64,000 bases of DNA from positions 124,001 to 188,000 of the forward strand of contig NC_092460.1 in NCBI RefSeq assembly GCF_047495875.1, read 5' to 3'. The position numbers and the translations under genes are program-made. The stretch is from Pithys albifrons albifrons. Taxonomy: Eukaryota; Chordata; Aves; Passeriformes; Thamnophilidae. This document shows, piece by piece, positions 1 to 9,711 of this stretch (position 1 is its first letter; every line of letters starts with the position of its first letter). The notes under the pieces are model-generated. The model worked only from the letters and a program-made list of their open reading frames with translations. It was not told the origin of the DNA and ran no database searches.

Positions 1-59
1 GGATACTGCCAGCCAGAGTTCCACAGGGCATGAAGGTGCAGGGGTGTCAGAGACTGAAA

Positions 60-143
60 CGGTTAATGATTTATGCATTCTAAGAAACTTTGCGGGCTTT
101 TGACTTTTGCATTATACCCCTGATGGGCAGTTGGGGCCATCCC
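60..143 (+). repeat. 84-bp direct repeat, left copy
   Basis: It matches 1528-1611 with one visible mismatch (G for A in the TTTGC(G/A)GGC stretch). Homology ends abruptly at 144, where the right copy continues into LTR-like sequence, so this copy looks truncated on its right side. Confidence 0.85.
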
Positions 144-164
144 TGCAGTGCTCGAGCCCTTTTA

Positions 165-611
165 AGGTGCAGATAAAGGAATTACAGGAGCAATTAGGAA
201 AAGAACTCCCACAGTCGACTGATGAACGTGAAGCAGTTCGGGGAAAAAGGAAATAAATCTGTTGCTTCACCATTACAAAATGAGGAAGAAAAAAATTAAA
301 AGCTTGCAATGAAAAATTGTGAATTACATCAATTTGGAATACCCCAGACCGGTTGATGTTAACAAACCCCTGTATCCCTCTGAAGAACTAACAGAATTTA
401 AGCAAGGCCATTCAGAGAACATAGTCAAAATACAGCAGTAAGGACCGTGAATCAGAAACGGAATAGCATCAATCACCCCCTGAGGGCAGCTGCCCCCAGC
501 AGTCCAACACTGTGGTCCCCTCAGCCCCACCACAAACCTGTTTAACAGGTCCACAGTGGGCCAGATGTGTTCCTTTTTTACAGAAACCTGCCAGACGAAG
601 AAATGAAACCA
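165..611 (+). pseudogene. Stop-riddled internal coding remnant of the LTR element (unassigned)
   Basis: Two or three open stretches in different frames can be read on the plus strand, separated by stops and frame changes. The first (about 170-255) is rich in Lys, Glu and Gln, as in a coiled coil. A later one (about 440-615) is rich in Pro, Gln, Ser and Arg. Position inside the LTR pair suggests an internal retroelement region, perhaps gag. No diagnostic motif is visible, so the assignment is inference only. Confidence 0.22.
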
Positions 612-1348
612 CATAAAACTACATGAAACCGATAAAACTTTCTACAGCTGCTATGATTGGTTCTCATTGTCCTTTGAGAACATGAAGTAACAACAAGACT
701 GAAAAGTTATGCTGGTTATTTTTCTTTTGGGTTGTTTGCATGTGCTTCGTCTTGAAAATGTTCTGATCCTAACAAATTTCAGTATGTAAAAACCTACCAC
801 AAACATTGTGTTTGTGTTCCCCTACTCCCAAAATTGCTTGTTTCATATGAACAACTTGCTAGTAAAATTGTGTAAGATACATGCAAGTTTATTTTGTCCT
901 TTTGGAATATCTCAATTGAGAAACTCAACCAAATGTAACCTGGGAGTTAGTACAAGTATTTAGGCATATTTGGAATCAAACAAATATGCATTACATGCAT
1001 TTGTCTTTGCCTTAAAAAACAATGCCTACCACATTTGGTTAAATTTAACAAATAGAACTAAATGTAGGCCTAAAGGAGAATATAAGAAAGCCTTTCACCA
1101 GCTCCCAAGTAACTCAATGCTTTCTGATAACTTCAAGCATTTGTCTCCCAAGTAACTCTATGTTTTAATGTATAATTTTGCAAGTATTTGTGTGTTTGTA
1201 ACCTTATTAATGTCACGTGTGCATAATTTCCAGCATTTCTGTATGTTTGTAACTTTTTAATGTTCATTTGTGTTATTAATGTTAAGAAATTTAATTGTAA
1301 CTACTGAAATCCTTTAATGCCCCTCCACTACCACTCACGGAGCAGAGA

Positions 1349-1354
1349 AATAAA
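1349..1354 (+). terminator. AATAAA poly(A) signal before the right LTR-like segment
   Basis: A canonical AATAAA hexamer sits about 80 bp upstream of the TATA box, just before a run of seven G residues. It may belong to the internal part of the retroelement. Use is unproven. Confidence 0.35.
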
Positions 1355-1433
1355 ATTGTTTTCCTTAAGGGGGGGAATCCCGTGCACGGGGGGCTTCCCT
1401 TCCTTTCCTTTCCTCTTCTGTCTCCCTGTCCAC

Positions 1434-1440
1434 TATATAA
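1434..1440 (+). promoter_or_regulatory. TATA box of the LTR-like promoter
   Basis: TATATAA follows a long C/T-rich stretch and lies about 94 bp before the right copy of the 84-bp direct repeat. This is the expected U3/R arrangement of a retroviral LTR, with R starting some 25-30 bp downstream. Activity is not inferred. Confidence 0.45.
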
Positions 1441-1527
1441 AAATCACCGCCCCCAATGAAGCTTCACCGAGAACGACAAAGAAAAATTGTTATTGAATGC
1501 AGACATGGCTGGGTGCTGTCAGACTGA

Positions 1528-1611
1528 CGGTTAATGATTTATGCATTCTAAGAAACTTTGCAGGCTTTTGACTTTTGCATTATACCCCTGATGGGCAGTT
1601 GGGGCCATCCC
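1528..1611 (+). repeat. 84-bp direct repeat, right copy
   Basis: Partner of 60-143. Here it lies downstream of the TATA box and is followed by about 390 bp of LTR-like sequence that the left copy lacks. Confidence 0.85.
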
Positions 1612-1965
1612 TTCCTGCAGGGCTGAAGAGGCAAGAGGAGCCCTTGCCCTGCCCTCCGGCGAATATGGGGGTTCGCAGAAAACAACCCCCTGCCTCGGAG
1701 GGAGGTGCAGAGGGCATGCTGAGGGTAGAAAATGGACTGGTGATTTGGGGAATTTGGGTTCTGTTCTTCGACCCCGCCGACCGCAGGACCGTTGAGATGC
1801 AACGCTGGATCCCCGGGCGGTGACTGTGTAACCTTTCCATTCTCACCTTCTCTCACCTCTTCTTTTCCCTGCTGTTCTGGACCCTTCTCCTGTCTTTCTT
1901 CCCCCTGTGCATCTTTTCCCCCCCACTAAGGTTATTTTCTATGTCACACTATACGGAATTGTTAA

Positions 1966-1971
1966 AATAAA
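1966..1971 (+). terminator. AATAAA poly(A) signal of the LTR-like segment
   Basis: A canonical hexamer follows a stretch rich in C and T and is followed within about 30 bp by a GTGTCGTTT stretch that could serve as a downstream GU-rich element. It fits the R/U5 boundary of the right LTR-like segment. Confidence 0.4.
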
Positions 1972-2417
1972 CACCGATCATATGGTGTCGTTTCACTTTA
2001 ATCCACCCCAAAGGCAATGATTAAAAACAAACTCGGTTACCCCCGTCCCCTTCCCAGGAGCAGGTCGTGACAACATTATTATAAATAATAACAGCAACAC
2101 TAAATATGAAGCAGTCAGGGGCACAGGTTTTGCCAAACAGATGAAGGTAATTCAGCTCTACGCTCAAAAGACAACAACAATTCACCATCCTACTGCATCT
2201 CATTGAAATAAAAACTGACAATGATTACTTGATTTTTCCCTCCTCCTCCCACCTCCATTTTAGAAAACCTTGTGGTGTCCCGTGGGCTGCTGGTTCTGAA
2301 TCTGATGGTACCTTTGTCGTGCCAAAAGCAGTGAATTCCAAACATTATCTGGCCAAATAATGTCACAATAAATGAAATGCTCCAGTTGGACTGACCCATC
2401 AGCTCCTGCTTTTGCAG

Positions 2418-2539
2418 CTCACTGTGCAGACAAATACAGCAACAGCCTCCTCCTGAAACAGCAAAACTCTGTGAATGCCCCTAAGAAGCAGGAGATGACA
2501 GAAGTCACATCTTACAAGTTCAACGGACTGGAATGCCAG
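2418..2539 (+). other. Possible 122-nt internal exon, unrecognised
   Basis: The segment begins after a good acceptor (CTCCTGCTTTTGCAG) and ends at a good donor (GCCAG followed by GTGAGG). One frame is open throughout: about 40 codons rich in Lys, Gln, Asn and Ser, ending near YKFNGLECQ. I do not recognise the product. No neighbouring exon is visible, and an open frame this short with splice-like ends can arise by chance. It may be a real exon, a decayed one or a coincidence. Confidence 0.2.
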
Positions 2540-3174
2540 GTGAGGTACAGGGAGGCTGAGAAAGTTTCCAAGTGTAGAATCCTTAAAAACCAACTACCAG
2601 CAAAGCAAGGGTATGTTGTAGGAAAGCAACTGCAGCTGCTGCTAATTTAACAACCAGGCTCGTTAATTTGCTGTCAAATGGCTGGGATTGATTTATTTAC
2701 TAGTGGAGCTAGGTAGGCCAAAAACCCTCCTTCAAACCGAACTGAAATTGTTACACAACTTCTTAATAATATGTTTTCCTGGTTATACAAAATCTGTCAG
2801 ACTCAGGAGTGTGGCTTCCTCAGTGAACAATCAATGGCAACTAATTAGTCACACTAATCAATCACTTGGATGAACTAACTGGTTCACACTTCCCAGGTTT
2901 GTTCACAACACAGTCTTCACTTTACAGGACTGCAGACTGGTCTCTCCCAATTCCAGGGACACTGGACAATTAATATCTACCCCATTAACACCCAGAATGC
3001 TTTTCTATTCCCCTCCCACACCCACCGAGCTGGGCAAACAGCAGCTTAAACTGCTTGGTCATTCCGACAGGTTCTATATTTAGAAGCTACTGTGCTACTG
3101 TATTCAAGTCAGAAGACAACAGAGAAACAGCCCATGTACTGCCAACTGAATTCCACAGCTCCTGTGTGTGCCTA

Positions 3175-3199
3175 ATATATATATATATATATATATATA
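3175..3199. repeat. (AT)n microsatellite
   Basis: About 12.5 perfect AT dinucleotides. Confidence 0.97.
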
Positions 3200-3820
3200 A
3201 ATACAGAAATGGGTAATATATTCAGGAGCTCCTACAATATTTACCACAAAGTAAGTAATCCAACCATTGTGAAAATCTTGAGAAAAAACTAATTATGTTT
3301 TTGAGTTGGACATACACATGAAAGAAGGATATTTTCAAGTCTGGGTGTCTCTGAACAGCCACTTTACTTTTACAACTCTTCTCCCTCAGAGCAGAGTAAT
3401 ACCAAGTGACGCCTGGCAGAAGGAAGTCTATAATAATACAGAAGACAAAAGTCTGTCACTGTGTACACAAAACATTCCAGAAACTAACAAGATCATAGTT
3501 CAGCCCTTATTTTTGCTAACCTGACATCCAACAAAAGTAAAAAGCAGCATCTGAGTAAACTTGAAATGCCAGAGTATCTACCAAAGTCCTCTAGACAGAA
3601 AATCTGCAAGTTTTTAGGCAATCTAAAGTCACTGACCTCGTACACTGTGAAGTTTCTGACAACCAGCTCAGCATGATGAGAAGTTCTTTTCAATCCTGGA
3701 ATGACCAAACCTTTAGAAGAGTAGTATGTTCTCAGGGTTTGAAAACAGAGGAAAATGTGCTCTTTGGCAGGTACTACGAGACTCGTTTTTTTAAAGAGAT
3801 GAATGTTTTTGCATCCTTAC

Positions 3821-4008
3821 CTTTTCTCTGAAACACTCAAGCAAGTCTTGGACATTCCCTCGCATTTCCTGCAAAAACTTATGCTGTTCACCAGTACCCC
3901 CAAAGACTCTTCTAATCTTTCATTGCCTTGGCAGAGTCCTCTCGGCTTTGCTGACGTTTCTCACATTGCTGCCGATGAGCCTTGTGCATTTCTGTCATGG
4001 AGTCCAAC
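3821..4008 (-). pseudogene. PAXBP1: PAXBP1-like (GCFC family) exon with two frameshifts
   Basis: Read on the minus strand, an acceptor (CATTGCCCTTCAG) precedes and a strong donor (AAAAG then GTAAGG) follows a 188-nt segment. Its first part encodes LDSMTEMHKAHRQQCEK and its last part FLQEMRGNVQDLLECFREK. From memory these match the PAXBP1/GCFC1 stretch around 'LDSM..LHK..RQQ.EK' and 'FLQEMRGYVQDLLECF.EK'. The two parts are in different frames. Two missing bases explain this, one near the TTA Leu codon after AMKD and one in a G run. Both fall in homopolymers, so base-calling error is an alternative to decay. PAXBP1 is a nuclear protein linking PAX3/7 to histone methylation and acting in the spliceosome-associated GCFC family. 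Retained introns argue against a processed copy. No adjoining exon was found, so this is probably a fragment. Confidence 0.58.
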
Positions 4009-4682
4009 CTGAAGGGCAATGGATGAACAGTAAATTTACACCCAAAAGCCTGTCTATTGCAGACCATTGAGATATTAAAGACAGTGCAAGTAGAGCCCAT
4101 GTATGGGAGATACAGCAAAGACACTTTCTCCAACCTTCGTTTGTCACTTCCCCCCCCTCCATCGACAGCAGGGCCAATGGTTGAAATTCATTTGCCAGAC
4201 TGTGCTGAGCGCATCGCACCGGCCCCTCCCACAGGTTGTCACACGAGTTGATGGCACACAGAACAGAGCGGACCCTGAAGAAAAGCTGCTGGAAAGGCTG
4301 CAGGGAGAGGGAAACTACAGCTCACACAAAGCACTTCTTCCTCTGCTAACGTGATTCACTGTCAGAGGCTGTAACACTGCAAGGGGCACAGACCAATTTC
4401 GAAGACATGTAAAGTGCAAGCTGTTGATTACAAATGATTTCTCATTGCAACTCTGTGGTTCATTCCCGACCTTTTGTGTACCTGACAAGCAGATTACAAT
4501 GGGTAAATTAAAAAACCCCACACCAACAAAACCCTGTATACACTAAAAATTAAATTCTTCATCTACTGAAGGGGAAAACTCTGATTTGTAGTTTAAAAGA
4601 ATGCAGCTTAATGTGCTGAACACCTCATTGGCCTTTCACTCCTTCACTATAAGACTGTGCAGTGTCCAGAAGATGCAACTCA
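4009..4682. other. Unique sequence between the PAXBP1-like exon and the left array
   Basis: No supported exon. The plus strand has an 80-codon open stretch (about 4103-4354) with no recognisable similarity or flanking splice pattern. This would be the intron upstream of the PAXBP1-like exon, interrupted by the minisatellite. Confidence 0.5.
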
Positions 4683-5143
4683 GATCCCCGAGACCTCCAG
4701 GTACCTAAAGGGTCCTACAGGAACCCCCAAGGACCCCCAACACCCCCAGAGATCCAAAGGGACACACGGGAATCCCCAGGGAACAACAGGGACCCCAAGA
4801 AACACCCAGGGAACTCCAGGGTCTCCCAGTTCTCAGGAGACCCCCAGGCATCTACAGGGGCACCCAAGAAACCCCCAGGGAACACCATCACCTCCAGGGT
4901 CCCAAAGGGACACACAGGGGCCCCCAGGGAACAACAGGGACCCCAAGAACCCACAGAGACCCAGAGGGAACCCAGCACCCAGAGCAGTCCCACAGACCCC
5001 CAAGAATTAAAGGGACCCCAAAGATCTGTGGGGACCTTCAGCACCTCCAGGGACACCCAAGAGACCCCCAGGGACTCCCACCATCCCCAGGGACCCTCAT
5101 GAGACACCCGTGGACCCACAAGGATGCCCAGAGTCCTCCAAAG

Positions 5144-5260
5144 ACCCCTCAGGGACTCCTCACAAACTCGGGGACCCTCAGGCATCTCCTGAGAACCCAG
5201 AGATCCTTCAGGGTTCTACAGGGATTCCTGGCAATCAGGGGACCCCCAGGGAACTACAAA
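5144..5260 (+). repeat. 117-bp duplicated segment of the left array, copy 1
   Basis: It aligns with 5859-5975 at an offset of 715 bp, sharing the words CACAAACTCGGGGACCCTCA, CAGGGTTCTACAGGGATTCC and GGCAATCAGGGGACCCCCAG, with scattered substitutions. It shows that a higher-order period once existed in the left array. Confidence 0.85.
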
Positions 5261-5858
5261 CACCCTCATGGACCTCCAGGGACCCCCAAGGGACACCCAG
5301 GGCCTCCCAGGGATCTGCAGAACACCACCCCCCCCCCATGACCCCCTGGATCCCAAAGAGATACTCAAGGACCTCCAAGGACCCCAATGCTCCCCAACAT
5401 CCAGGAATACCCAAGACCACCAGAGACCCCCGTGGGACACTCCTGAACCCACAAGGATCCCCAGGGACCCTCAACACTCACAGGGACTGCCAGAGACACC
5501 CCAGATATTTACAGGACTCGTGGCACTCAGGGGAGCTCCAGGGAACTACAGGGACATCCAGAACCACCAGACACACCCAGGCGTAAAGGAATCCCCAGAG
5601 ACCTACGGGGACCCCAAAGGGAGCCCCAGAATAAAGGCTATCACCAGAGACACCCCCAGAGATGTTTGGGGACCCCCAGCACTCCCAGAAACACCCAGGG
5701 GACCCCAGGGATCCCAAACATGCCCAGGGACCCTCAGGGACACCCAGGGATCTACAGGGACTTCCCAGCTTCTCCAGGAACCCCCGAGACCTCCAGGGAA
5801 CACCAACACCCCCAAGGACCCTCATGGGACACCCACAGACCCACAAGGAACCCCGGGG

Positions 5859-5975
5859 ACCCCTCAGGGACTCCTCACAAACTCGGGGACCCTCAGAGAT
5901 CTCCTGAGAACCCAGGGATCCTTCAGGGTTCTACAGGGATTCCGGGCAATCAGGGGACCCCCAGGGAAATACAAA
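5859..5975 (+). repeat. 117-bp duplicated segment of the left array, copy 2
   Basis: Partner of 5144-5260, differing by a few substitutions. Confidence 0.85.
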
Positions 5976-6290
5976 TACCTCAAGGGACCCTGAAGGCACA
6001 CACAGAAGCCCCAGAGACCCCCGTAACTAAAAAGATCTTCAAATACCTACACGGACCCCAAAGGGAGCCCCAGAAGAAAAGGGATCGCCAGGGACACCCC
6101 CAGAGGTCTTTGGGGACCCCCAGCACTCCCAGGGACACCCAAGAGACCCCCCACGGAACTCCCACCATCCCCAGGGACCCTCACGGGACACCCCTGGACC
6201 CACAAGGACACCCAGAGTCCTCCAGGGACCCCCAGGAATCAGCAGAGAACCCTCTGAGACTACCAGGGTTCTAGGGGGTCCTGCAGGATG

Positions 6291-6529
6291 CACCGAGGAC
6301 CCCAAACAACCCCCAGGGACCTAGAGGGCTATTTTGAAACACGGCAATAAAAGCTACTGTGTTGCCGGTTGATAAGGAGTCTCCTGAGTAAATATAAGAC
6401 GGGAAACGCTTAAGGGAACATTTGCTGCAATGCTGTAAATAAAGAACTCCTCTGAATCACCGAAATCCACAGAAATTTGAGAGTATTTGATGCAGGAAGA
6501 ATCACAGGGTACTGCGCAAAGTTCCCTGT
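6291..6529. other. Unique spacer with two AATAAA hexamers
   Basis: The repeat stops near 6290. AATAAA occurs at 6346-6351 and 6438-6443, the second in an ATGCTGTAAATAAAGAACTC context that resembles the poly(A) region of some LTRs. No partner repeat was found, so an LTR fragment is only a possibility. No coding sequence is visible. Confidence 0.4.
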
Positions 6530-6665
6530 TGCAGTGACTCGTTTCGGTCAGCAGATGTCACCCGCGAGTCGCGGCGCACGCGCACTACCTCGTGCTCACC
6601 ACCAGGGGGCAGCAGCGGCGAGTCCGGCCCGCGCGGGGCGCGGAACCCGCGGGGACCCTTTCGCT
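6530..6665. promoter_or_regulatory. Small CpG-rich patch
   Basis: CpG-dense sequence (CCCGCGAGTCGCGGCGCACGC and following) in an otherwise CpG-poor spacer, containing the CTCF-type motif. It could be a short promoter or insulator element between the two oppositely oriented arrays. No start site can be assigned. Confidence 0.45.
6599..6613 (+). promoter_or_regulatory. Near-consensus CTCF binding motif
   Basis: CCACCAGGGGGCAGC matches the core CTCF consensus CCACCAGGGGGCGCT except at the last bases, where the common AGC variant is found. It sits exactly between the C-rich left array and the G-rich main array, inside a CpG-rich patch. Occupancy would depend on CpG methylation and is not shown by sequence. 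Confidence 0.7.
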
Positions 6666-6962
6666 AGTTTGGTTCTCTGGTTTTATTTCCTAATAATTCT
6701 ATTTTCTGTTAATTCATAAAGATTTTATTTTCTATGAATTCTATTTATATTTTATTTTTCTCGTTTTTTCTTTTTATTGTATTTTTAATTGATTTTTAAT
6801 TCCTAGAGTTTTATTTAGAATTCTGCTTTATCTTTTTTTTTTTTGTTCTGATTTCTTTTTTCTTTTTTCAGTTTCATTTTTAAGTTTTTTTTATTTGCTT
6901 TGTATTTAACGTGTTTTTCATCGCTTTTCTATTCTATTTTCACCATTTCTTTTTTATTGTAC
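6664..6962 (+). repeat. T-rich low-complexity tract
   Basis: About 300 bp of TTTTATTT/TTTTCTTTT-like sequence with runs of up to about 13 T, ending just before the main array region. It also contains a polypyrimidine-AG (TTCTTTTTTCAG) that could be a splice acceptor, but no exon follows recognisably. Confidence 0.85.
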
Positions 6963-7130
6963 CCCCTCAAATTTCCAGCCTCTCCACCCTCCTGCAGGCA
7001 GAGGCCGATGGGCAGCAGCCCCTGCACAGGCTCCAGGGGGTGTTCAGTCCCTCAGGGCCAAGGCTGGAACAACAAGAAGGGGCGCTCCGGGTCAAAGGCT
7101 CGTTCCTGCTCCACCTGAGAGAGGGAAATG
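6963..7130. other. Transition into the main array
   Basis: Ordinary GC-rich sequence with a CAGCAGCCCCTGCACAGG stretch. Nothing is recognised. The array begins with GAGGGGTTCCTGTGGGTCCC, a landmark word that also recurs inside the array modules. Confidence 0.5.
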
Positions 7131-8800
7131 AGGGGTTCCTGTGGGTCCCTGGGGGATCTCTGAGAGTCTCTGGGGGTCTCTGGGGGTCTCTATGAGTCTC
7201 TGGGGGTGTCTGAGGGTCCCTGGGGGGTCTCTGGGAGTCTCTGGGGGTGTCTGGGGGTTTCTGGGGGGTCCCAGGAGATCCCCAGGGGAGTTCTTTGGGG
7301 GTCACAGGGGGGGTCTCTGGGGATCTGTGGGGGTCCCTAGGGGGTCCTTGGGGGTCCCTGGGGGGTCTCTGGGGGATCTCTGAGAGTCTCTGGGGGTCTC
7401 TGGAGGGTCTCTGGGGGTCCCTGGGGGTCTCTGGGGGTCTCTGGAGGGTCTCTGGGGGTCCCTGGAGGGGTCTGGGGGTCTCTGGGGATCTCTGGGGGTC
7501 TCTGGGGGCATCTGAGGGTCCCTGGCAGGTGTCTGGGGGTCTCTGGGGGTCCCTGGGGGGTCTCGGCGTGTGTCTGGGAGTCCCGGGAGGTCTCTGAGAG
7601 TCTCTGGGGGGTCTCTGGGGGTCCCTGGGGGTCCCTGCGGGTCTCTGGGGGTGTCTGGGGGTCCCTGGAGGGGTCTGGGCATCTCTGGGGATCTCTGGGG
7701 GTCTCTTGGGGCATCTGAGGGTTCCTGCGGGTGTCTGGAAGTCTCTGGGGGTCCCTCAGGGGTCTCTGCGGTTCCCTGAGGGGTCTCTGGGTGTTTCTGG
7801 GGGCCCCTGGGAGTCTCTGGGGGTGTCTGGGGGTCTGTGGGGGTCCTTGGGCGGTCCCTGGTGATCTATGGAGGGTCTCTGGGGGTCCCTGCGGGGTCTC
7901 GGCGGGTGTCTGGGAGTCCCTGGAGGTCTCTGAGAATCTCTGGGGGGTCTCTGGTGGTCCCTGGGGGGTCTCTGGGGCTTTCTGGTGGTCCCTGGGGGGT
8001 CCGTGGGGGTCTCTGGGGGTCTCTTGGAGTCTCTGGGGTCTCTGGAGGTCCCTGGCGGGTCTCTGAGGGTTTCTGGGAGTCTCTGGGGTGTCTGGGAGTC
8101 TCTGGGGGTCCCTGAGGGGTCTCTGCGGGTCCCTGAGGGATCTCTGGGAGTTTCTGGGGGCCCCTGGGAGTCTCTGGGGGTGTCTGGGGGTCTGCGGGGG
8201 CCTTGGGCGGTCCCTGGTGATCTATGGAGGGTCTCTGGGGGTCCCTGGGGGGTCTCGGCGGGTGTCTGGGAGTCCCTGGAGGTCTCTGAGAATCTCTGGG
8301 GGGTCTCTGGTGGTCCCTGGGGGTTCTCTGTGGGGTCTCTTGGGCTTTCTGGTGGTCCCTGGGGGGTCCGTGGGGGTCTCTGGGGGTGTCTGGGGGTCTG
8401 CGGGGGTCCTTGGGCGGTCCCTGGTGATCTATGGGGAGTCTCTGGGGGTCCCTGGGGAGTCCCAGTGGGCTCTCTGGGGGTCCCTGGGGGGTCTCTGAGA
8501 GTCTCTGGGGGTCTCTGGGGGGTCCCTGGGGGGGCCCTGGGGGTCCGTGGGGGCGTCTGGGAGTCCCTGGGGGGTGTCTGGAGGTCTAGGGGGGTCCCTG
8601 GGGTGTCTGGGGGTGTCTGGGGGTCTCTGACAGTCTCTGGGGGGGTCTCTGGGGGAAACTGGGGGTTCTCTGGGAGATCTCTGTAGCGTCCTGGGGGTCC
8701 CTGGGGGGTCCCTGGGTGTCCCTGGGAGTGTCTGGGAATCTCTGGGGTCTCTGGGGGTCCCTGTGGAGTCCCCGGGGGGGGTCCTCTGGGGGTCTCTGGG

Positions 8801-9118
8801 GTCCCCAAGAAGGTTGGCCGAGGGACGGCAATTCGGGCACCGGGGGTCCCCAAGGGGGTTGTCCGAGGGACGACATTTCGGGCGCCGGAAGTCCCCGAAG
8901 GGGGGGGTTGCCGAGGGGCGACACCTCGGGCGCCGGGGCTCCCCAAGGGGGTTCCCCGAGGGACGGCAATTCGGGCACCGGGGCTCCCCAAGGGGGTTCC
9001 CCGAGGGACGGCAATTCGGGCACCGGGGGTCCCCAAGGGGATTCCCCGAGGGGCGACACCTCGGGCGTCGGGGCTCCCCAAGGGGGTTCCCCGAGGGACG
9101 ACATTTCGGGCACCGGGG
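8801..9118 (+). repeat. 45-bp CpG-rich block 1 (about 7 units)
   Basis: The unit is about CGAGGGGCGACACCTCGGGC followed by GCCGGGGCTCCCCAAGGG and GGTTCCC. Variants carry GACGACATTTCGGGCACC. The first unit starts with AGAAGGTTGGCCGAGGGACG, and one unit holds an ETS-like GCCGGAAGT (near 8884). CpG-dense, unlike the 10-bp repeat around it. Confidence 0.92.
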
Positions 9119-9704
9119 ATCTCTGTGGAGGTCTCTGGGGTGTCTCTGGAGCATCTCTGGTGGTCTCTGGGGTTCTCTGGAAGTCTCTGTGGGATCTATG
9201 GGGGTCTCTGGTGGATCTATGAGGGGTTCCTGTGGGTCTCTGGGGTCCTCTGGGGGTCCCAAGGTGGGTCCCTGGGGGTCTCTGGAGGTCCCTGAGGGTC
9301 TCGGAGGGGTTTCTCGTGATCTCTGGAGGGGTCTCTGGAGGTCCCTGGGGAGCATCTCGTGATCTCTGGGCGGTCTATGGGGGTCCCTGGGGGGTCCCTG
9401 AGGGTCTCTGGGGGTCTCTGGGAGTCTCTGGGGGTGTCTGAGGGTCCCTGGGGGGTCTCTGGGGATTTCTGGGGGGTCCGAGGGGATCCCCAGGGGAGTT
9501 CTTTGGGGGTCCCTGGGGGGTCTCTGGTGGATCTTTGAGAGGTTCCTGTGGGTCCCTGGGGGATCTCTGAGAGTCTCTGGGGGTCTCTGGGGGTCTCTAT
9601 GAGTCTCTGGGGGTGTCTGAGGGTCCCTGGGGGGTCTTTGGGAGTCTCTGGGGGTGTCTGGGGGTTTCTGGGGGGTCCCAGGAGATCCCCAGGGGAGTGT
9701 TTTA

Positions 9705-9711
9705 TGAGTCA
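9705..9711 (+). promoter_or_regulatory. AP-1 consensus (TGAGTCA) inside an array module
   Basis: Created within the landmark word TTTTATGAGTCACAGGGG. The same site recurs at 13423, 19456, 23620, 29646 and 49872. In other modules the word is TTCTTTGGGGGTCACAGG or TTTTATGGGTCACAGG and the site is absent. The sequence match is exact; function is unproven. Confidence 0.5.

Larger units (their letters stand above)
1..2000 (+). mobile_element. Decayed LTR-retroelement (endogenous retrovirus-like) remnant, cut by the window edge
   Basis: Seen: an 84-bp direct repeat (60-143 and 1528-1611) 1468 bp apart, a purine run just before a C/T-rich stretch near 1365-1376, a TATA box at 1434-1440, and an AATAAA signal at 1966-1971 after a pyrimidine-rich stretch. 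Between the repeats lie short open stretches broken by stops. Known: LTR elements have terminal direct repeats containing promoter and poly(A) signals, with a polypurine tract before the 3' LTR. Inference: a truncated 5' LTR piece (to about 143), a collapsed internal region, and a fuller 3' LTR from about 1377 to about 2000. The exact LTR ends and family are not resolved. No intact retroviral protein is present. A non-LTR origin or two copies of another repeat is possible. Confidence 0.42.
2012..3820. other. Unique low-GC sequence without a supported gene
   Basis: Both strands are broken by frequent stops and the composition is ordinary intronic or intergenic. It holds an (AT)n microsatellite and one weak plus-strand exon candidate, listed separately. 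I searched the minus strand for an exon following the PAXBP1-like one and saw nothing resembling it. Confidence 0.6.
4683..6290 (-). repeat. Diverged 10-bp minisatellite, C-rich strand on top (left array)
   Basis: The plus strand is built from variants of CCCCAGGGAC/CCCCAAGGAC, the exact reverse complement of the GTCCCTGGGG monomer of the large array, so this array is inverted relative to it. Copies are much more diverged, with many interrupting A-rich words. Longer internal duplications remain: 5144-5260 with 5859-5975 (offset 715), segments near 5620-5700 and 6064-6150, and segments near 5080-5165 and 6162-6235. The divergence suggests an older, unhomogenised array. The open frames across it are a repeat effect. 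Confidence 0.9.

Noticed and set aside
4657..5102. Collagen- or mucin-like Pro/Gly/Thr frames in the left array
   Set aside because: Composition follows the CCCCAGGGAC repeat in every frame. There is no Gly-X-Y register and no flanking gene structure.
6291..6470. Solo LTR
   Set aside because: AATAAA in an LTR-like context, but no partner repeat, no TATA box and no clear ends.
8801..9118. CRISPR-like regular repeats
   Set aside because: The 45-bp units are contiguous with no unique spacers, and the context is a vertebrate minisatellite.
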